Assembly: GCF_043729335.1 (NCBI RefSeq)
Contig: NZ_JAYTLQ010000026.1
Location: forward strand, 130,772-194,771
DNA length: 64,000 bases
DNA from: Crenothrix sp043729335
GTDB taxonomy: Bacteria > Pseudomonadota > Gammaproteobacteria > Methylococcales > Methylomonadaceae
Reading direction: 5' to 3'
Of this stretch, positions 26,961 through 35,834 are shown piece after piece. How positions within the stretch are numbered: the stretch's first letter is position 1; every line of letters begins with the position of its first letter. The position numbers and the translations under genes were made by a program. The notes beneath the pieces were generated by a model. That model did not search any database and was not told where the DNA came from. It saw only the letters and a program-made list of their open reading frames with translations.

Positions 26961-27692
26961 TTAAACGGGCTGGAAAGGCTTAAAAGCATCATTATTGTGC
27001 TGATTGCAGGCAGCAAATAAATAGGTTTTGCCGTTAACGTCAAGTTGTAATTGATTAAGACGTAAGGTGTTGCGGCATTGCGTTCCTTTAGTGGTGCCGG
27101 CTTGACATTGGTTCGCGCCAACTGATAAATCAGTTACGCCCGCAGCTTTTTTAGCCGCCGGTTCTTTTTTGGTTGCGACAGGCGTGTCTTTTTTTACGGT
27201 TTCTTTAGGAGCAACAACTGCCGCTTTTTCCGCTACTTCAGTTTTTTTTTTCGCTGCTGGGGCGCTTTTTGCAGGCGCTTCAGCCTTTTTTGCGGGTGCG
27301 GTTGTCGCAGCTTTTGCTGGGCTAGATGACTGGCCGGCCAAGTATTTATCAACTTTGCTTAAAGGTGCAGCAGGTTTTGTAGCTTGAGTTTTTGATGCGC
27401 CAGCTTGTTTGGCCAAGTATTTTTCAACGCTGGTTAAGGGTGCTTTAGCTGCTTCAGCTGTTTGCGTAGCACACACATGTTTGGCCAAATATTTCTCAAC
27501 ACCCGTCAGTGCTTTTGGTTCAGACACCGCTTGCGCTGCCGCCTGTTTTGCCAAGTATCTTTCTACGCTAGAAATACTGCTAGCATCTTGAGCGGGTGCT
27601 TGTGCTGGAGGGTTATGGGTTGGCTGAACATCCGCTTCAGACCATGCGCTACTAACCAAGCCACGAAGTTTTCCCAAAAAATTATTTGCCAT
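26961..27692 (-). CDS. Repeat protein with Lys/Ala/Pro-rich linker and C-terminal Cys/His motif
   Basis: The ATG at 27692 gives 243 residues. Four copies of an S/T-x-VEKYLAKQ motif (about residues 41-50, 63-72, 87-96, 112-121) are spaced by 15-24 residues of low-complexity sequence. An H1-like region rich in Lys, Ala and Pro (about 125-190) follows, with repeated AAKK and APAKK words. The C-terminus has Cys196, Cys206, Cys229 and His232 in QAGTTKGTQCRNTL and AACNQH, which resembles the DUF5763-type zinc motif. The protein is soluble and basic. Nucleic-acid binding is inferred from composition only. Confidence 0.7.
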   Translation of the reverse strand: MANNFLGKLRGLVSSAWSEADVQPTHNPPAQAPAQDASSISSVERYLAKQAAAQAVSEPKALTGVEKYLAKHVCATQTAEAAKAPLTSVEKYLAKQAGASKTQATKPAAPLSKVDKYLAGQSSSPAKAATTAPAKKAEAPAKSAPAAKKKTEVAEKAAVVAPKETVKKDTPVATKKEPAAKKAAGVTDLSVGANQCQAGTTKGTQCRNTLRLNQLQLDVNGKTYLFAACNQHNNDAFKPFQPV

Positions 27693-27870
27693 ATTCAAGT
27701 ACCTGTAAGTTTATTAAAATAAATGATAACTCTGTTAATAATAATCTAAACCCTAGCTTGGGTAAAGGATTAGTACCGTATGTTAAAGGCTAGGCGTGTC
27801 AGCCTATCAAATCATCACTGAAGCTTTTAAAATACAGGGTAATGGTATTAGAGTGCAGTAAACAGATGCC

Positions 27871-28923
27871 TTATTGAGATGTTTGTCTTTGTAGGTAAGC
27901 CACTGCAACGGCAGGCGCGCAATCCGCAGCACTGAGATCAGGCTGGGGCATAATTGATGGAAGTAAGCTTGAAAAATCCAGGTAAGCATGGCCTAGCTCG
28001 ATAGCCATCTCTTTAACTAAAAAACGTCCTACACCCGCACCAATAAAGGTAATAGGTATGCTACCAGAGTGGCGCTGTAGCTGTGCTTGGCAGCCTTGCT
28101 GAATGTGTTCCAATTGTTGCCTGCGTATGTCTTTAGCCAAACGTTGCCAGCGGGGTAGGGTGTTGCTGCTAGCATCACAGCCTATCATGCGAGCCAGTCG
28201 TTTGGCACTGGCTAGGGGTGTTTTTTCCGCGCCATCGGCAGTGTCAGTTTGGTCGTGGCGTTCGTTCAGTTCGCCGGTAAGGCGGTAGACATCGGCCATG
28301 GTTGCGAAATATTCCGCCATTAACCCTACGCTATGGCCTTCATCCTCGACTGTGCGCGCCACTGCCATGACTGCGGTTCTGATAATGCCGGTGTAAATAA
28401 GCTCCTTAGAAATCAGTCGCTGGTAGTCACTATAGCCTTGTGCCAGCACCTGTTTGTCGTTGAGTAGTAAAATATCGGTGGTGGTGGTGCCTATATCAAC
28501 AAATAAGCCGTTATTAACATGTTGCGCCGCAAACAAGGCGCTGGCCAGCCAGTTTGCAGAAGCAATCGCTGCATAATGTTGAATGCCAATGTGCTCGGTA
28601 GGCACAAGCCCTGATTGCCCCGCAAAAACGCTGATCTGTGTGCCTGCTAAGAGTGTGCTCATGGCGTTGATAATTTGTTTAACGCCGTCATCTCTATCGG
28701 TAAACAAATCTACCAGTTCACCGGTCATGGTGATGGCGTGCTGACTTATGGGTAGGCTATCCAAGGCTTGCATAACCGCGTTAACCGCTTGCTGCAAGTG
28801 TTCAAGGCCTTTCCATAACGGGCAGGGTTGCTGAAAAATGGCGATAATTTCACCGGCTTGATTAAGCGCTGCCGCTTTAAGGTGCGCACCACCAATATCC
28901 CAGCCGACAAGGTTAGCTTGCAC
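27871..28923 (-). CDS. H4MPT-linked C1-transfer pathway protein (hydantoinase/oxoprolinase fold)
   Basis: The 350-residue protein begins with an actin-fold/hydantoinase-type phosphate motif, VGWDIGGAHLKAA. It also has FVDIGTTTTDILL at about residues 139-151 and GAGVGRFLVKEMA near the C-terminus. This matches the uncharacterised family confined to organisms with H4MPT-linked C1 metabolism, thought to act in biosynthesis of methanopterin or methanofuran-like cofactors. It starts at GTG and overlaps the ATP-grasp gene upstream by 11 bp, so the two are translationally coupled. Confidence 0.88.
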   Translation of the reverse strand: MQANLVGWDIGGAHLKAAALNQAGEIIAIFQQPCPLWKGLEHLQQAVNAVMQALDSLPISQHAITMTGELVDLFTDRDDGVKQIINAMSTLLAGTQISVFAGQSGLVPTEHIGIQHYAAIASANWLASALFAAQHVNNGLFVDIGTTTTDILLLNDKQVLAQGYSDYQRLISKELIYTGIIRTAVMAVARTVEDEGHSVGLMAEYFATMADVYRLTGELNERHDQTDTADGAEKTPLASAKRLARMIGCDASSNTLPRWQRLAKDIRRQQLEHIQQGCQAQLQRHSGSIPITFIGAGVGRFLVKEMAIELGHAYLDFSSLLPSIMPQPDLSAADCAPAVAVAYLQRQTSQ

Positions 28924-29947
28924 GGATCTCTTGCGGAATAGTTACGGTTACTGGCTTGTTATGTTGCGGTTTTAGGGTTGGCGAGCCTGTCAGTAATTGC
29001 AAGACAGTATCGGCAATATTGATGCCCAAAGCCACTTCTATACCTACGAAGGCGGTGGTTAAGCGGGGGTTAATCTCCAATACCCAAGTTTGTACGGGTG
29101 TTTCAATTAAATCGATACCCACGTAGCCCCATAGGTCAGGAAACGCATAGGCAATATCATCTACTAAATATTGGTAGCGATCGATATCCGGGTTTTTATT
29201 CACAATAATTGCCGATAAATGATAGCGTTTATCCATAATGCGAAATTGTTGTTCATTAATACTTATAATCCAGACCAGGCCATTTTTAAACAGACAAGAT
29301 AAGCTGGTTTTTTTGCCGTGCAAATGCGGCTGGATGATGTAGTTTTCTTTGTTGGTTATGGCGGCAATGTCTTGTAAGTCCGAGATTATCCAACTATCGA
29401 TACAGCCTACGCCGTCTATGGATTTAATGATCCATTCGCTGGTGTCGGTGGGGTAATGGGAGGCGGTAATGGCTGGTATATCGTGCGTCAGCGTTTCCTC
29501 GGCTGCGAGTAGGCAGGTAGGTACGGTGGCAATGGCGTATTTTTGTAAATGCTGATAAGTGTGGTATTTATTGGCTGTTGCTTTTACTACAGTGCTTGGG
29601 GAGCTTAATAGTCGTTTTCCGCTTGCTTCAACGGCTTCGCAAAGGCCTTGCAAAATACCATCAAATTCCGGGGCTATTGGCCATACGGCATCGCAGTGCG
29701 GGATAAGGCGCACAAATTCATCATAGCTATGCTGTGAGGCATTAATAACGGCCGTTTCATAATGCTGGGTCTCCACTGTATCCACTAGACGATGATCTAG
29801 CATCACCAGCAAATCAATGTCTGTGAGTGAAGTAAAGTTATCAAGCAAGGCTTGTAGCATCAAACAGCCTTCACGCGTTAAAGCATCGGGCAATTCTTGC
29901 TTATTAAAACCACCACCGGTGATATACTCAAAGATCAGAATTTTCAT
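28913..29947 (-). CDS. ATP-grasp ligase of the H4MPT gene cluster
   Basis: The 344-residue cytosolic protein has an N-terminal MKILIFEYITGGGF, then an ATP-grasp core: IIKSIDGVGCIDSWII lysine and glycine-rich loop, YIIQPHLHGKKTSLSCLF, and the metal-binding LEINPRLTTAFVGIEVAL. It probably forms an amide or peptide bond during synthesis of an H4MPT- or methanofuran-like cofactor; similarity to tyramine-glutamate ligase (MfnD) is possible but unproven. It starts 38 bp from the start of the divergent HisA-like gene. Confidence 0.85.
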   Translation of the reverse strand: MKILIFEYITGGGFNKQELPDALTREGCLMLQALLDNFTSLTDIDLLVMLDHRLVDTVETQHYETAVINASQHSYDEFVRLIPHCDAVWPIAPEFDGILQGLCEAVEASGKRLLSSPSTVVKATANKYHTYQHLQKYAIATVPTCLLAAEETLTHDIPAITASHYPTDTSEWIIKSIDGVGCIDSWIISDLQDIAAITNKENYIIQPHLHGKKTSLSCLFKNGLVWIISINEQQFRIMDKRYHLSAIIVNKNPDIDRYQYLVDDIAYAFPDLWGYVGIDLIETPVQTWVLEINPRLTTAFVGIEVALGINIADTVLQLLTGSPTLKPQHNKPVTVTIPQEIRAS

Positions 29948-29984
29948 GCTTTACCTTGTATCTACAAAAACTATTTATTCAATC

Positions 29985-30671
29985 GTGAAAATAATCCCTG
30001 TCATCGATTTAAAAAACGGCGTGGTGGTTCATGCCCAGCAAGGCCAGCGTGATCACTATCAGCCTATTCAGTCATCGTTGTGCCAGTCTTCCAATATCTA
30101 TCAGGTTATTCGCGCTTTTTTATCGCTGTACGCATTTGATGTTTTTTATATTGCCGATTTAGATGCGCTTACCGGTCAGGGTGATCATGATAATACCATT
30201 AATGCCGTGTTGCGTTGTTATCCAAAAATCATGTTTTGGGTGGATCAAGGGTATAGGCTTTCTAGTCATCGTACAAACTATTTAAGCAATTATATGCCAG
30301 TATTGGGCAGTGAGTCTTACTGTGAAAATACTGTGATGCAACTTAAAAATTTTAAGGGTAGTTTTGTATTGTCGTTGGATTATAAAAATAATGAGATGTT
30401 GGGCGCAAAAAGTTTGTTTAATAACTCGGCATTGTGGCCTAACGATATTATTATCATGACTTTGGATCAGGTCGGCAACACAAAAGGGCCTGATTTCGAT
30501 AAGCTGCGGCAATTTTGTCAGCAATACCCTGACAAAAATTTTATTGCAGCCGGTGGGGTAAGAGACGCCGAAGACTTAATAAGTTTGCAAAATGGCGGCA
30601 TTAACCAAGCTCTGGTTGCCAGTGCATTGCATTCCGGTGCATTAAGTGCCGCAGATATTGCTGATTTCTAG
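29985..30671 (+). CDS. HisA-like TIM-barrel protein of the H4MPT cluster
   Basis: I chose the GTG at 29985, giving 228 residues beginning KIIPVIDLKNGVVVHA, which matches the conserved start of HisA-related proteins. An ATG at 29946 overlaps the divergent gene and would add 13 residues. Motifs include VFYIADLDALTGQGDH, SLDYKNNEM, and a C-terminal phosphate site, FIAAGGVRDAEDL. It differs enough from true HisA to belong to the HisA-related family (COG1411-like) found with methanogenic and methylotrophic C1 genes; the substrate is unknown. It is convergent with fae, with a shared terminator. Confidence 0.85.
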   Translation: MKIIPVIDLKNGVVVHAQQGQRDHYQPIQSSLCQSSNIYQVIRAFLSLYAFDVFYIADLDALTGQGDHDNTINAVLRCYPKIMFWVDQGYRLSSHRTNYLSNYMPVLGSESYCENTVMQLKNFKGSFVLSLDYKNNEMLGAKSLFNNSALWPNDIIIMTLDQVGNTKGPDFDKLRQFCQQYPDKNFIAAGGVRDAEDLISLQNGGINQALVASALHSGALSAADIADF

Positions 30672-30674
30672 TTA

Positions 30675-30704
30675 AAAAAATACCCCGCAAGCGAGGTATT
30701 TTTT
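30675..30704. terminator. Bidirectional terminator between the HisA-like gene and fae
   Basis: The arms aaaaaataccccgc and gcgaggtatttttt pair with one mismatch around a 2-nt loop, with A- and T-tracts on the outer ends. The element lies 3 bp after the HisA-like stop and 26 bp before the fae stop. Confidence 0.88.
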
Positions 30705-30730
30705 AACATCTGAAACTAGCTAACTAAAAC

Positions 30731-31240
30731 TCAGTTAGGTGCGAACGGATGTTTTGCAGTAGATTTTTGTGCGACAACTTCAGCAGCTGTTGGTGAACCC
30801 GCTACAGCGCGTTCTAAAGCTTCTTTGGTAGCTTGGTAGTTGTACAATTGAATCTTGGCATCGTCTTCAGCAGCCCAGTGAATGAATACACCGACTGAGA
30901 TGAACAAATCATCAGCTTCATCAGCTGGGATAGTGCCGTTTTCTACGCAATCAGCAACAGCCATGGCAACACCACGTTGTGCAGGGCCAAACATTTGTAC
31001 AGCTTGTTTTGCGCCTTTGATGGTTACTTTGTTGAACATAACAGTTGCAGGTTTAACCATCAGGTTAGGTGCAACAACAGCCAAAAGACTAGAAAAGCCA
31101 TCTTTATTGTTTGTTAAGCAATGTGCAAATGCAGTTTCAGCTGCTGAACCTCTAGGCCCAATCAAAAGATCGATATGAGCTACTTCGTTACCGTCACCAA
31201 CTAAAGATTCACCGACGCTTAATTTATTGATTTTAGCCAC
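30731..31240 (-). CDS. fae: Formaldehyde-activating enzyme Fae
   Basis: Fae condenses formaldehyde with H4MPT to methylene-H4MPT, the entry step of formaldehyde oxidation and detoxification in methylotrophs. The 169-residue protein matches the family: GESLVGDGNEVAHIDLLIGPRG with His22 at the catalytic position, NKDGFSSLLAVVAPNL, KAVQMFGPAQRGVA-like KQAVQMFGPAQRGVA, and the C-terminal SAKHPFAPN-like tail TAKHPFAPN. It starts at GTG behind an aggggaaaa ribosome binding site. It is last in the five-gene run with mch, 45 bp after the CitG-like gene. Confidence 0.97.
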   Translation of the reverse strand: MAKINKLSVGESLVGDGNEVAHIDLLIGPRGSAAETAFAHCLTNNKDGFSSLLAVVAPNLMVKPATVMFNKVTIKGAKQAVQMFGPAQRGVAMAVADCVENGTIPADEADDLFISVGVFIHWAAEDDAKIQLYNYQATKEALERAVAGSPTAAEVVAQKSTAKHPFAPN

Positions 31241-31284
31241 GCTTGTTTTCCCCTATGCAGAAATAAAAAATTGAATGATATGCT

Positions 31285-32139
31285 TTAAGCTTTATTAAAA
31301 ATTTCAATAAACGCTGTTAATACGGTAGCGACAGTTAAGTCGGCCGTAGTGCCAGGGTTTATTTTTTTTGACTTAAACTGTTGATCTATGTTGCGAAGTA
31401 ACGGCTCAATATATTCAGGATGTGTGGCCTGCTCTAACTCTGCTTTAAGCAGACTCATCTGTTCGGCTACCATCCCAGAATAGCGGTCACCGTACTTTCT
31501 TTCGATGTGGCTATCGGGGTATTGGCTCAGTAAGTTGGCATATATTGCAACCACCGCCCAATAATTTCGATCCTCCCACCTATCTAAATAATTGTAATAG
31601 ATTGGAAGCGAAAAATCAAAGATATTTTCATAATCGCTGATATATTGTAGTGCGATGCGGTCTTTTTTGCTGGCTAAGCGCATGGCTTCGGTGAGTGTTA
31701 CCGAGGCGTGTTGATTGACATCTTGCTCATCGGCACTGCCTAATCCACCAGGCGCTGCCAGTGCGATGGCTTGAAATACCCAGTCGGCATCGCTGATGGT
31801 TGTCTCTGCCAACACACGGCTTAACCTGTGCCGTAATGTCTCAGTAGGATGCAGTTGGCTTGCTGCTTCAATCAAAGGCGCACACAGTAAAAGTATACCC
31901 AGATTGGTGTTGCAGCCGACCGCCTCGCGCGTGGCTTTGACGGCGTAGTAAATTTTTTCGCCCAAGGAGTATTCAGGATTACATAACGGTTCGGCACTGA
32001 CTTTAGCACTAATGCGAAAATCCGCCACCGTCATGTCATGGCCTTCTGAGTAGACGCTGACGTTGCCGGGCTTAAAGGCTTGCAGTTCTAGCTCACAGGC
32101 TTGCTGGTAAAATTCACGCAGTTGCAGGGTAGACAGCAT
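31285..32139 (-). CDS. CitG-like (triphosphoribosyl-dephospho-CoA synthase-like) protein of the H4MPT cluster
   Basis: The 284-residue protein has the CitG-type ACELELQAFKPGNVSVYSEG N-terminus and NLGILLLCAPLI, plus the acidic LAAPGGLGSADEQDV motif. In methylotrophs this family is one of the archaeal-like open frames beside mch and fae and is required for H4MPT biosynthesis; the exact step is not settled. The start overlaps the stop of the RimK-like gene by one base (TGATG), a classic coupling signal. Confidence 0.88.
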   Translation of the reverse strand: MLSTLQLREFYQQACELELQAFKPGNVSVYSEGHDMTVADFRISAKVSAEPLCNPEYSLGEKIYYAVKATREAVGCNTNLGILLLCAPLIEAASQLHPTETLRHRLSRVLAETTISDADWVFQAIALAAPGGLGSADEQDVNQHASVTLTEAMRLASKKDRIALQYISDYENIFDFSLPIYYNYLDRWEDRNYWAVVAIYANLLSQYPDSHIERKYGDRYSGMVAEQMSLLKAELEQATHPEYIEPLLRNIDQQFKSKKINPGTTADLTVATVLTAFIEIFNKA

Positions 32140-33056
32140 CAGGCGGCAACACCAGTATTTATTGCGATATCACTGAGGTAGCGGCTGATCATGTCGTCCA
32201 CCAATAATTCGGCAACATTGATATCGCACACGCTTTGCAGTCCTTTCCAGGCCGGAATGCTGTTGACTTCAATCACCAGGTACTGGCCGTTTTTATCCTG
32301 GATAATATCGACACCGGCGTAATCCATCTTTAGTGCCACGGTTGCCCTAATGGCCAAGCTGGCCATTTCTGGTGTCAGGTCGATGGCTTCGCAACGCGCA
32401 CCACGCGCCACGTTGTTCAGCCAAGATTTACCGCGCCGCTGCATGGCGGCCACGGCACGACCATTGATGACAAACACGCGGCTGTCGGAAAAACCCTCAC
32501 CGGCACAATGGATAAAGCGCTGTAGATAATACACGCCGTGGCTGCTGGTCAACCAAAACAGATCGGTCATTTTTTCGATACGCCGTATACCTTCGCCTTG
32601 TGAGCCAAAGAGCGGTTTGCTGATTAATAGCTGGCCATTTTTCAGCTCGGTTTCGGCAATCGCCAAGGCTTCTGAGCGGTGTCGCAATACCCAGGTTAAC
32701 GGGGTCGGTATGCCAGCATGGCCTAGCAAAAAGCTGGTCATGCCTTTATCAACGCTGCGCTCCACGGCATGGCCATCGTTATACACCGGTATGCGCATGA
32801 TTTTTAACGCATGCAAAATATCCAGATACAACACCACTTCTTCCAGTGAGCCACCGGGCACGCCGCGCACAAACACGGCATCTGGCAGTTGCTGCTCAAA
32901 GCCTGGAATAACAATAGCGGTTTGCCCGGCTGCAATCGCAAAACGACAATCGGTTAACGAGACATACTCACTGTCGTAGCCTCTATCGGCAAAAGCAAGA
33001 CGCAATTGACGACCATGCCAGCCAGGGTCGTCAGTAAAAATAACGATACGCGGCAC
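32139..33056 (-). CDS. RimK-like ATP-grasp protein of the H4MPT cluster
   Basis: The 305-residue ATP-grasp ligase begins at GTG (PRIVIFTDDPGWHG). It has SKPLFGSQGEGIRRIE for ATP binding, YLQRFIHCAGEGFSDSRVFV, and MDYAGVDIIQ then VIEVNSIPAWKGL for metal binding. It is related to RimK-type glutamate ligases and most likely adds an amino acid to a pterin or furan cofactor in H4MPT-dependent bacteria. It sits 7 bp after mch and is coupled to the CitG-like gene. Confidence 0.88.
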   Translation of the reverse strand: MPRIVIFTDDPGWHGRQLRLAFADRGYDSEYVSLTDCRFAIAAGQTAIVIPGFEQQLPDAVFVRGVPGGSLEEVVLYLDILHALKIMRIPVYNDGHAVERSVDKGMTSFLLGHAGIPTPLTWVLRHRSEALAIAETELKNGQLLISKPLFGSQGEGIRRIEKMTDLFWLTSSHGVYYLQRFIHCAGEGFSDSRVFVINGRAVAAMQRRGKSWLNNVARGARCEAIDLTPEMASLAIRATVALKMDYAGVDIIQDKNGQYLVIEVNSIPAWKGLQSVCDINVAELLVDDMISRYLSDIAINTGVAA

Positions 33057-33063
33057 GGAGAAT

Positions 33064-34047
33064 CTAGGCTCCGAAAGACAGGTCTAATAAGGCATTGTCC
33101 AGTTTACCTGCACGGAAACTTTTGCCCGATTCCACCGCTGTGACAATCACGCTGGCAGGGCTGAACAACATGGCATCGATCTTGAAAAAATCGTATTCGT
33201 ATTGCTTGAAAATCTCGGCAAACGGTTTGCCGTAGTCTTTGGAGGTGGAGCTGGGTAATTCGTTGGCCAGTTTTTCGGCGGCTTCGTCGCTACCTTTCAC
33301 AAACAAATGCACCAGGCCTGCAAATAAAATCGCGTCGTTGGTGCGCCCCATCGCCTTTACAAACTTGGGGTGTGGTGGACAAATGGGGGCACTGCCGCTG
33401 CCATCGATAATATTTTCCAGCGGGAAATGCAAGGCATGCGCCTTGTGCATGGACACTTCCAGCACCCGCGATACCACTTGTACGCCACCGGCCAAGCTAC
33501 TGGTGGGCGTGACGATAATGGTTAGCTTGGAAGCATCCAGCTGGCAGGCAGCGGCAATTTTATCCACTATTTCAATCGGGGGCAGCGCATCATTTTCTAT
33601 GATCAGCACCGTTGCATCATGGCTGTCGCGGTACGCCAGTTCTTTGTACAGTTCTTCGACCGGCTCTTGCTTGTTGTCTTTTAGCTTAGTGGCCATAGCA
33701 CGCGCAGGACCTGAACCCAATGCGTAATATTTATCATGCGACAGGCTCCAGCCCGCATACTGGCTGCCCAAGCAGGCTAATACGGGATTGCTGGAGTAGA
33801 CATTAACCGACAATGGCCAGTTAGTGGTATACGAGCTGTGGCTAATACTGACTGTGCCCATGCCGCCCATGCAAATTTCGGCAATAATACGACCCGCTTC
33901 AAGTCCGCCGGGTACGCTGATGCCAGCGTCAATAACGGTGCAGCCATTGGCCAGTTTTTGTACGCCTAGCCGTAATTTGTCAGCATTATTAATTAATTCT
34001 TGCACCAGCGGCTGAGCCAGTTTATTAACGCTCGCTTTAAATTCCAT
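33064..34047 (-). CDS. mch: Methenyl-H4MPT cyclohydrolase Mch
   Basis: Mch hydrolyses methenyl-H4MPT to formyl-H4MPT, the third step of H4MPT-linked formaldehyde oxidation. The ATG at 34047 (MEFKASVNKLAQPLVQ) follows aaggg at an 8-nt spacing and gives 327 residues; an upstream TTG is less likely. Motifs include CTVIDAGISVPGGLEAG, CMGGMGTVS, SSNPVLACLGSQYAGW, and SGSAPICPPHPKFVKAMGRT near residue 220. The ATP-grasp gene upstream overlaps its start by 11 bp. No mtdB or fhc genes are in the window. Confidence 0.96.
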   Translation of the reverse strand: MEFKASVNKLAQPLVQELINNADKLRLGVQKLANGCTVIDAGISVPGGLEAGRIIAEICMGGMGTVSISHSSYTTNWPLSVNVYSSNPVLACLGSQYAGWSLSHDKYYALGSGPARAMATKLKDNKQEPVEELYKELAYRDSHDATVLIIENDALPPIEIVDKIAAACQLDASKLTIIVTPTSSLAGGVQVVSRVLEVSMHKAHALHFPLENIIDGSGSAPICPPHPKFVKAMGRTNDAILFAGLVHLFVKGSDEAAEKLANELPSSTSKDYGKPFAEIFKQYEYDFFKIDAMLFSPASVIVTAVESGKSFRAGKLDNALLDLSFGA

Positions 34048-35149
34048 GCCTAATACCCTTATCAAGTTGATTAATAATTATCTGTTGCTTAATCACTAGC
34101 TGCTGCATCATGTGCTGTGATTGCTTGTGGCTGGCAATAATACTGCAAACCGGCTGCCCTGTGTGAATTAATGCCCCGTCATTGGGTAAATCCATGCACC
34201 AGGACGGCCATGCAAAATCCATTGGAATTTGTGTGTCATGCCCAGCGTAAATAATTTGGTAGGCTTTGTAGTTATCAGATGGGATGGCTGGAGACTCATA
34301 CAATTGCCCTTGACAGGCTTCGATGTGCCGCACAAATAACGCATCATCATAGAGCTGCATACTGGCCGGTGGCCTAGCGTTTATTTCCAGCACATAACAA
34401 CTGTCGGCTGTGCAGATAAAATCCAGCGAATTTAAGCCTTTGAGCGCAAAGACAGGGATGATTTTTGCTAGCCACCCCGCAACGCTGGCTTTGTGTTGAT
34501 CTGGAATATTGCCGTCATTGCTGATGCCGGAAAAAATAAAATCATCCAGTTCAGATTGCACCGACCATTGGTTGTTGAAGCCAATGATTTGCAGGTTTAC
34601 ACCGTCAGCTAAAAACAGCACCGAGTGTGATGTGCCTTTTACGTAGTGCTGCCAATATACCGAGGTAGGTAGCTTATCATTGGGGCGATAATGATTAATA
34701 CCTACACCGCCGTGGCCTTGCAAAGGTTTAGTCAGCCATGTGTCGCTGGTGTTTTTTGGTTCGTTAAAGGTAACGTGAGGGTAGGGGATGGACAGCTGAT
34801 CCAGCACTGAAAAAAAATATTTTTTGTTGAGTATGTTAGCGAATACATCGGGCGGATTACCCACTATTGTCAAACGATTGGCGAGATAATCCAGGCTTTC
34901 GGGATGGTCTTCAAAACCACTGCCATAGATGACATGAGTGAGTGGAATGCGGGCAAAAAAAGCCTCTAAGGCGGGGAGGATATGGTTTAAAGCCAAAGAG
35001 GCAATTAGGAGAGTTTCTTGCGCATATAAACAGGTATCGCGGTCTGCGTACAGATCAATGACAAAAGGTTTGTAACCTGCTTGGTGTGCAGCTTGTGCAA
35101 GCATGCGTCCGGAGCTGGCTACAATAAGTACGTATTCAGGGTTGTTCAC
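34037..35149 (-). CDS. ATP-grasp protein, first gene of the mch-fae operon
   Basis: The 370-residue protein starts at GTG (NNPEYVLIVASSGRM). It has an N-terminal Rossmann-like region, then an ATP-grasp core (TWLTKPLQGHGGVGINHY) and the metal site LEINARPPASMQLYDDAL. It is a member of the uncharacterised ATP-grasp family that precedes mch in several methylotroph clusters (called orf17 in older work), needed for H4MPT-dependent growth. With the two other ATP-grasp proteins nearby, it probably adds side-chain amino acids to a C1 cofactor. Confidence 0.85.
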   Translation of the reverse strand: MNNPEYVLIVASSGRMLAQAAHQAGYKPFVIDLYADRDTCLYAQETLLIASLALNHILPALEAFFARIPLTHVIYGSGFEDHPESLDYLANRLTIVGNPPDVFANILNKKYFFSVLDQLSIPYPHVTFNEPKNTSDTWLTKPLQGHGGVGINHYRPNDKLPTSVYWQHYVKGTSHSVLFLADGVNLQIIGFNNQWSVQSELDDFIFSGISNDGNIPDQHKASVAGWLAKIIPVFALKGLNSLDFICTADSCYVLEINARPPASMQLYDDALFVRHIEACQGQLYESPAIPSDNYKAYQIIYAGHDTQIPMDFAWPSWCMDLPNDGALIHTGQPVCSIIASHKQSQHMMQQLVIKQQIIINQLDKGIRHGI

Positions 35150-35243
35150 CGTTATGATGTTATCCCGAAGCCGCCAAAAACACGTCTGATAGAAATGGAG
35201 TGAATTTCAGGCGTGAGAGGAGATTATCATGCAAGCTAAATAG

Positions 35244-35567
35244 TTAACGCGCCATGCCATTGCCTAAGAATGCACCTGCGGCGGCACCAAGGCCTGCACC
35301 AAGCGGATGGCCATTGCCTATTTCATAACCTAAAACACTGCCGACCACGCTGCCTGCCAAGCCTTGGTGTGAACGTGGGTCAGGTGGGGGTTGGTAGAAA
35401 TTTTGTTGTGGATAATAGCCGCCATTGTTGTAGTTTTGCCCACCACCATAACCGCCATGATGTCCGTGGTGGCCATGATGTCTACGATGCCCATGGTCAG
35501 CAAAAGACAAATCAGAGTACAGTGCAATAGCTAACGTGAATTGAATCAAAAAAAGTAGCTTTTTCAT
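35244..35567 (-). CDS. Small secreted glycine-zipper protein
   Basis: The 107-residue product has a signal peptide (LLFLIQFTLAIALYSDLSFA), a striking His/Gly/Tyr/Gln-rich stretch (GHRRHHGHHGHHGGYGGGQN), and a C-terminal glycine zipper (GSVVGSVLGYEIGNG, then GAGLGAAAGAFLG). The His cluster suggests metal binding, which is inference. It shares the GSVLGYEI block with the protein at 21331. It stands alone between the mch operon and the phosphopantetheinyl transferase gene. Confidence 0.75.
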   Translation of the reverse strand: MKKLLFLIQFTLAIALYSDLSFADHGHRRHHGHHGHHGGYGGGQNYNNGGYYPQQNFYQPPPDPRSHQGLAGSVVGSVLGYEIGNGHPLGAGLGAAAGAFLGNGMAR

Positions 35568-35834
35568 AAATCCTTCCTAAACAAAGTGTATGTTAAATTT
35601 AATAAGTTTTCTTCAGTTGCTGCACACTATACAGGCCGAAAATGAATCTTAGCTTAACGAATGCCATGTTTTTTGAAATTTTTTTTATTGGCTACATGTA
35701 TAGTTCTTAAATGTTCGGTAGGCTGTGTATAGTAAAAAAATTAATAATATAATCATTATGTTGAGTGTTTATGGCTTTGAATATAAGCTTAACGATACAT
35801 TGTCTCAAACTTTTGAAGAGGCTTGTGCCAGCGT

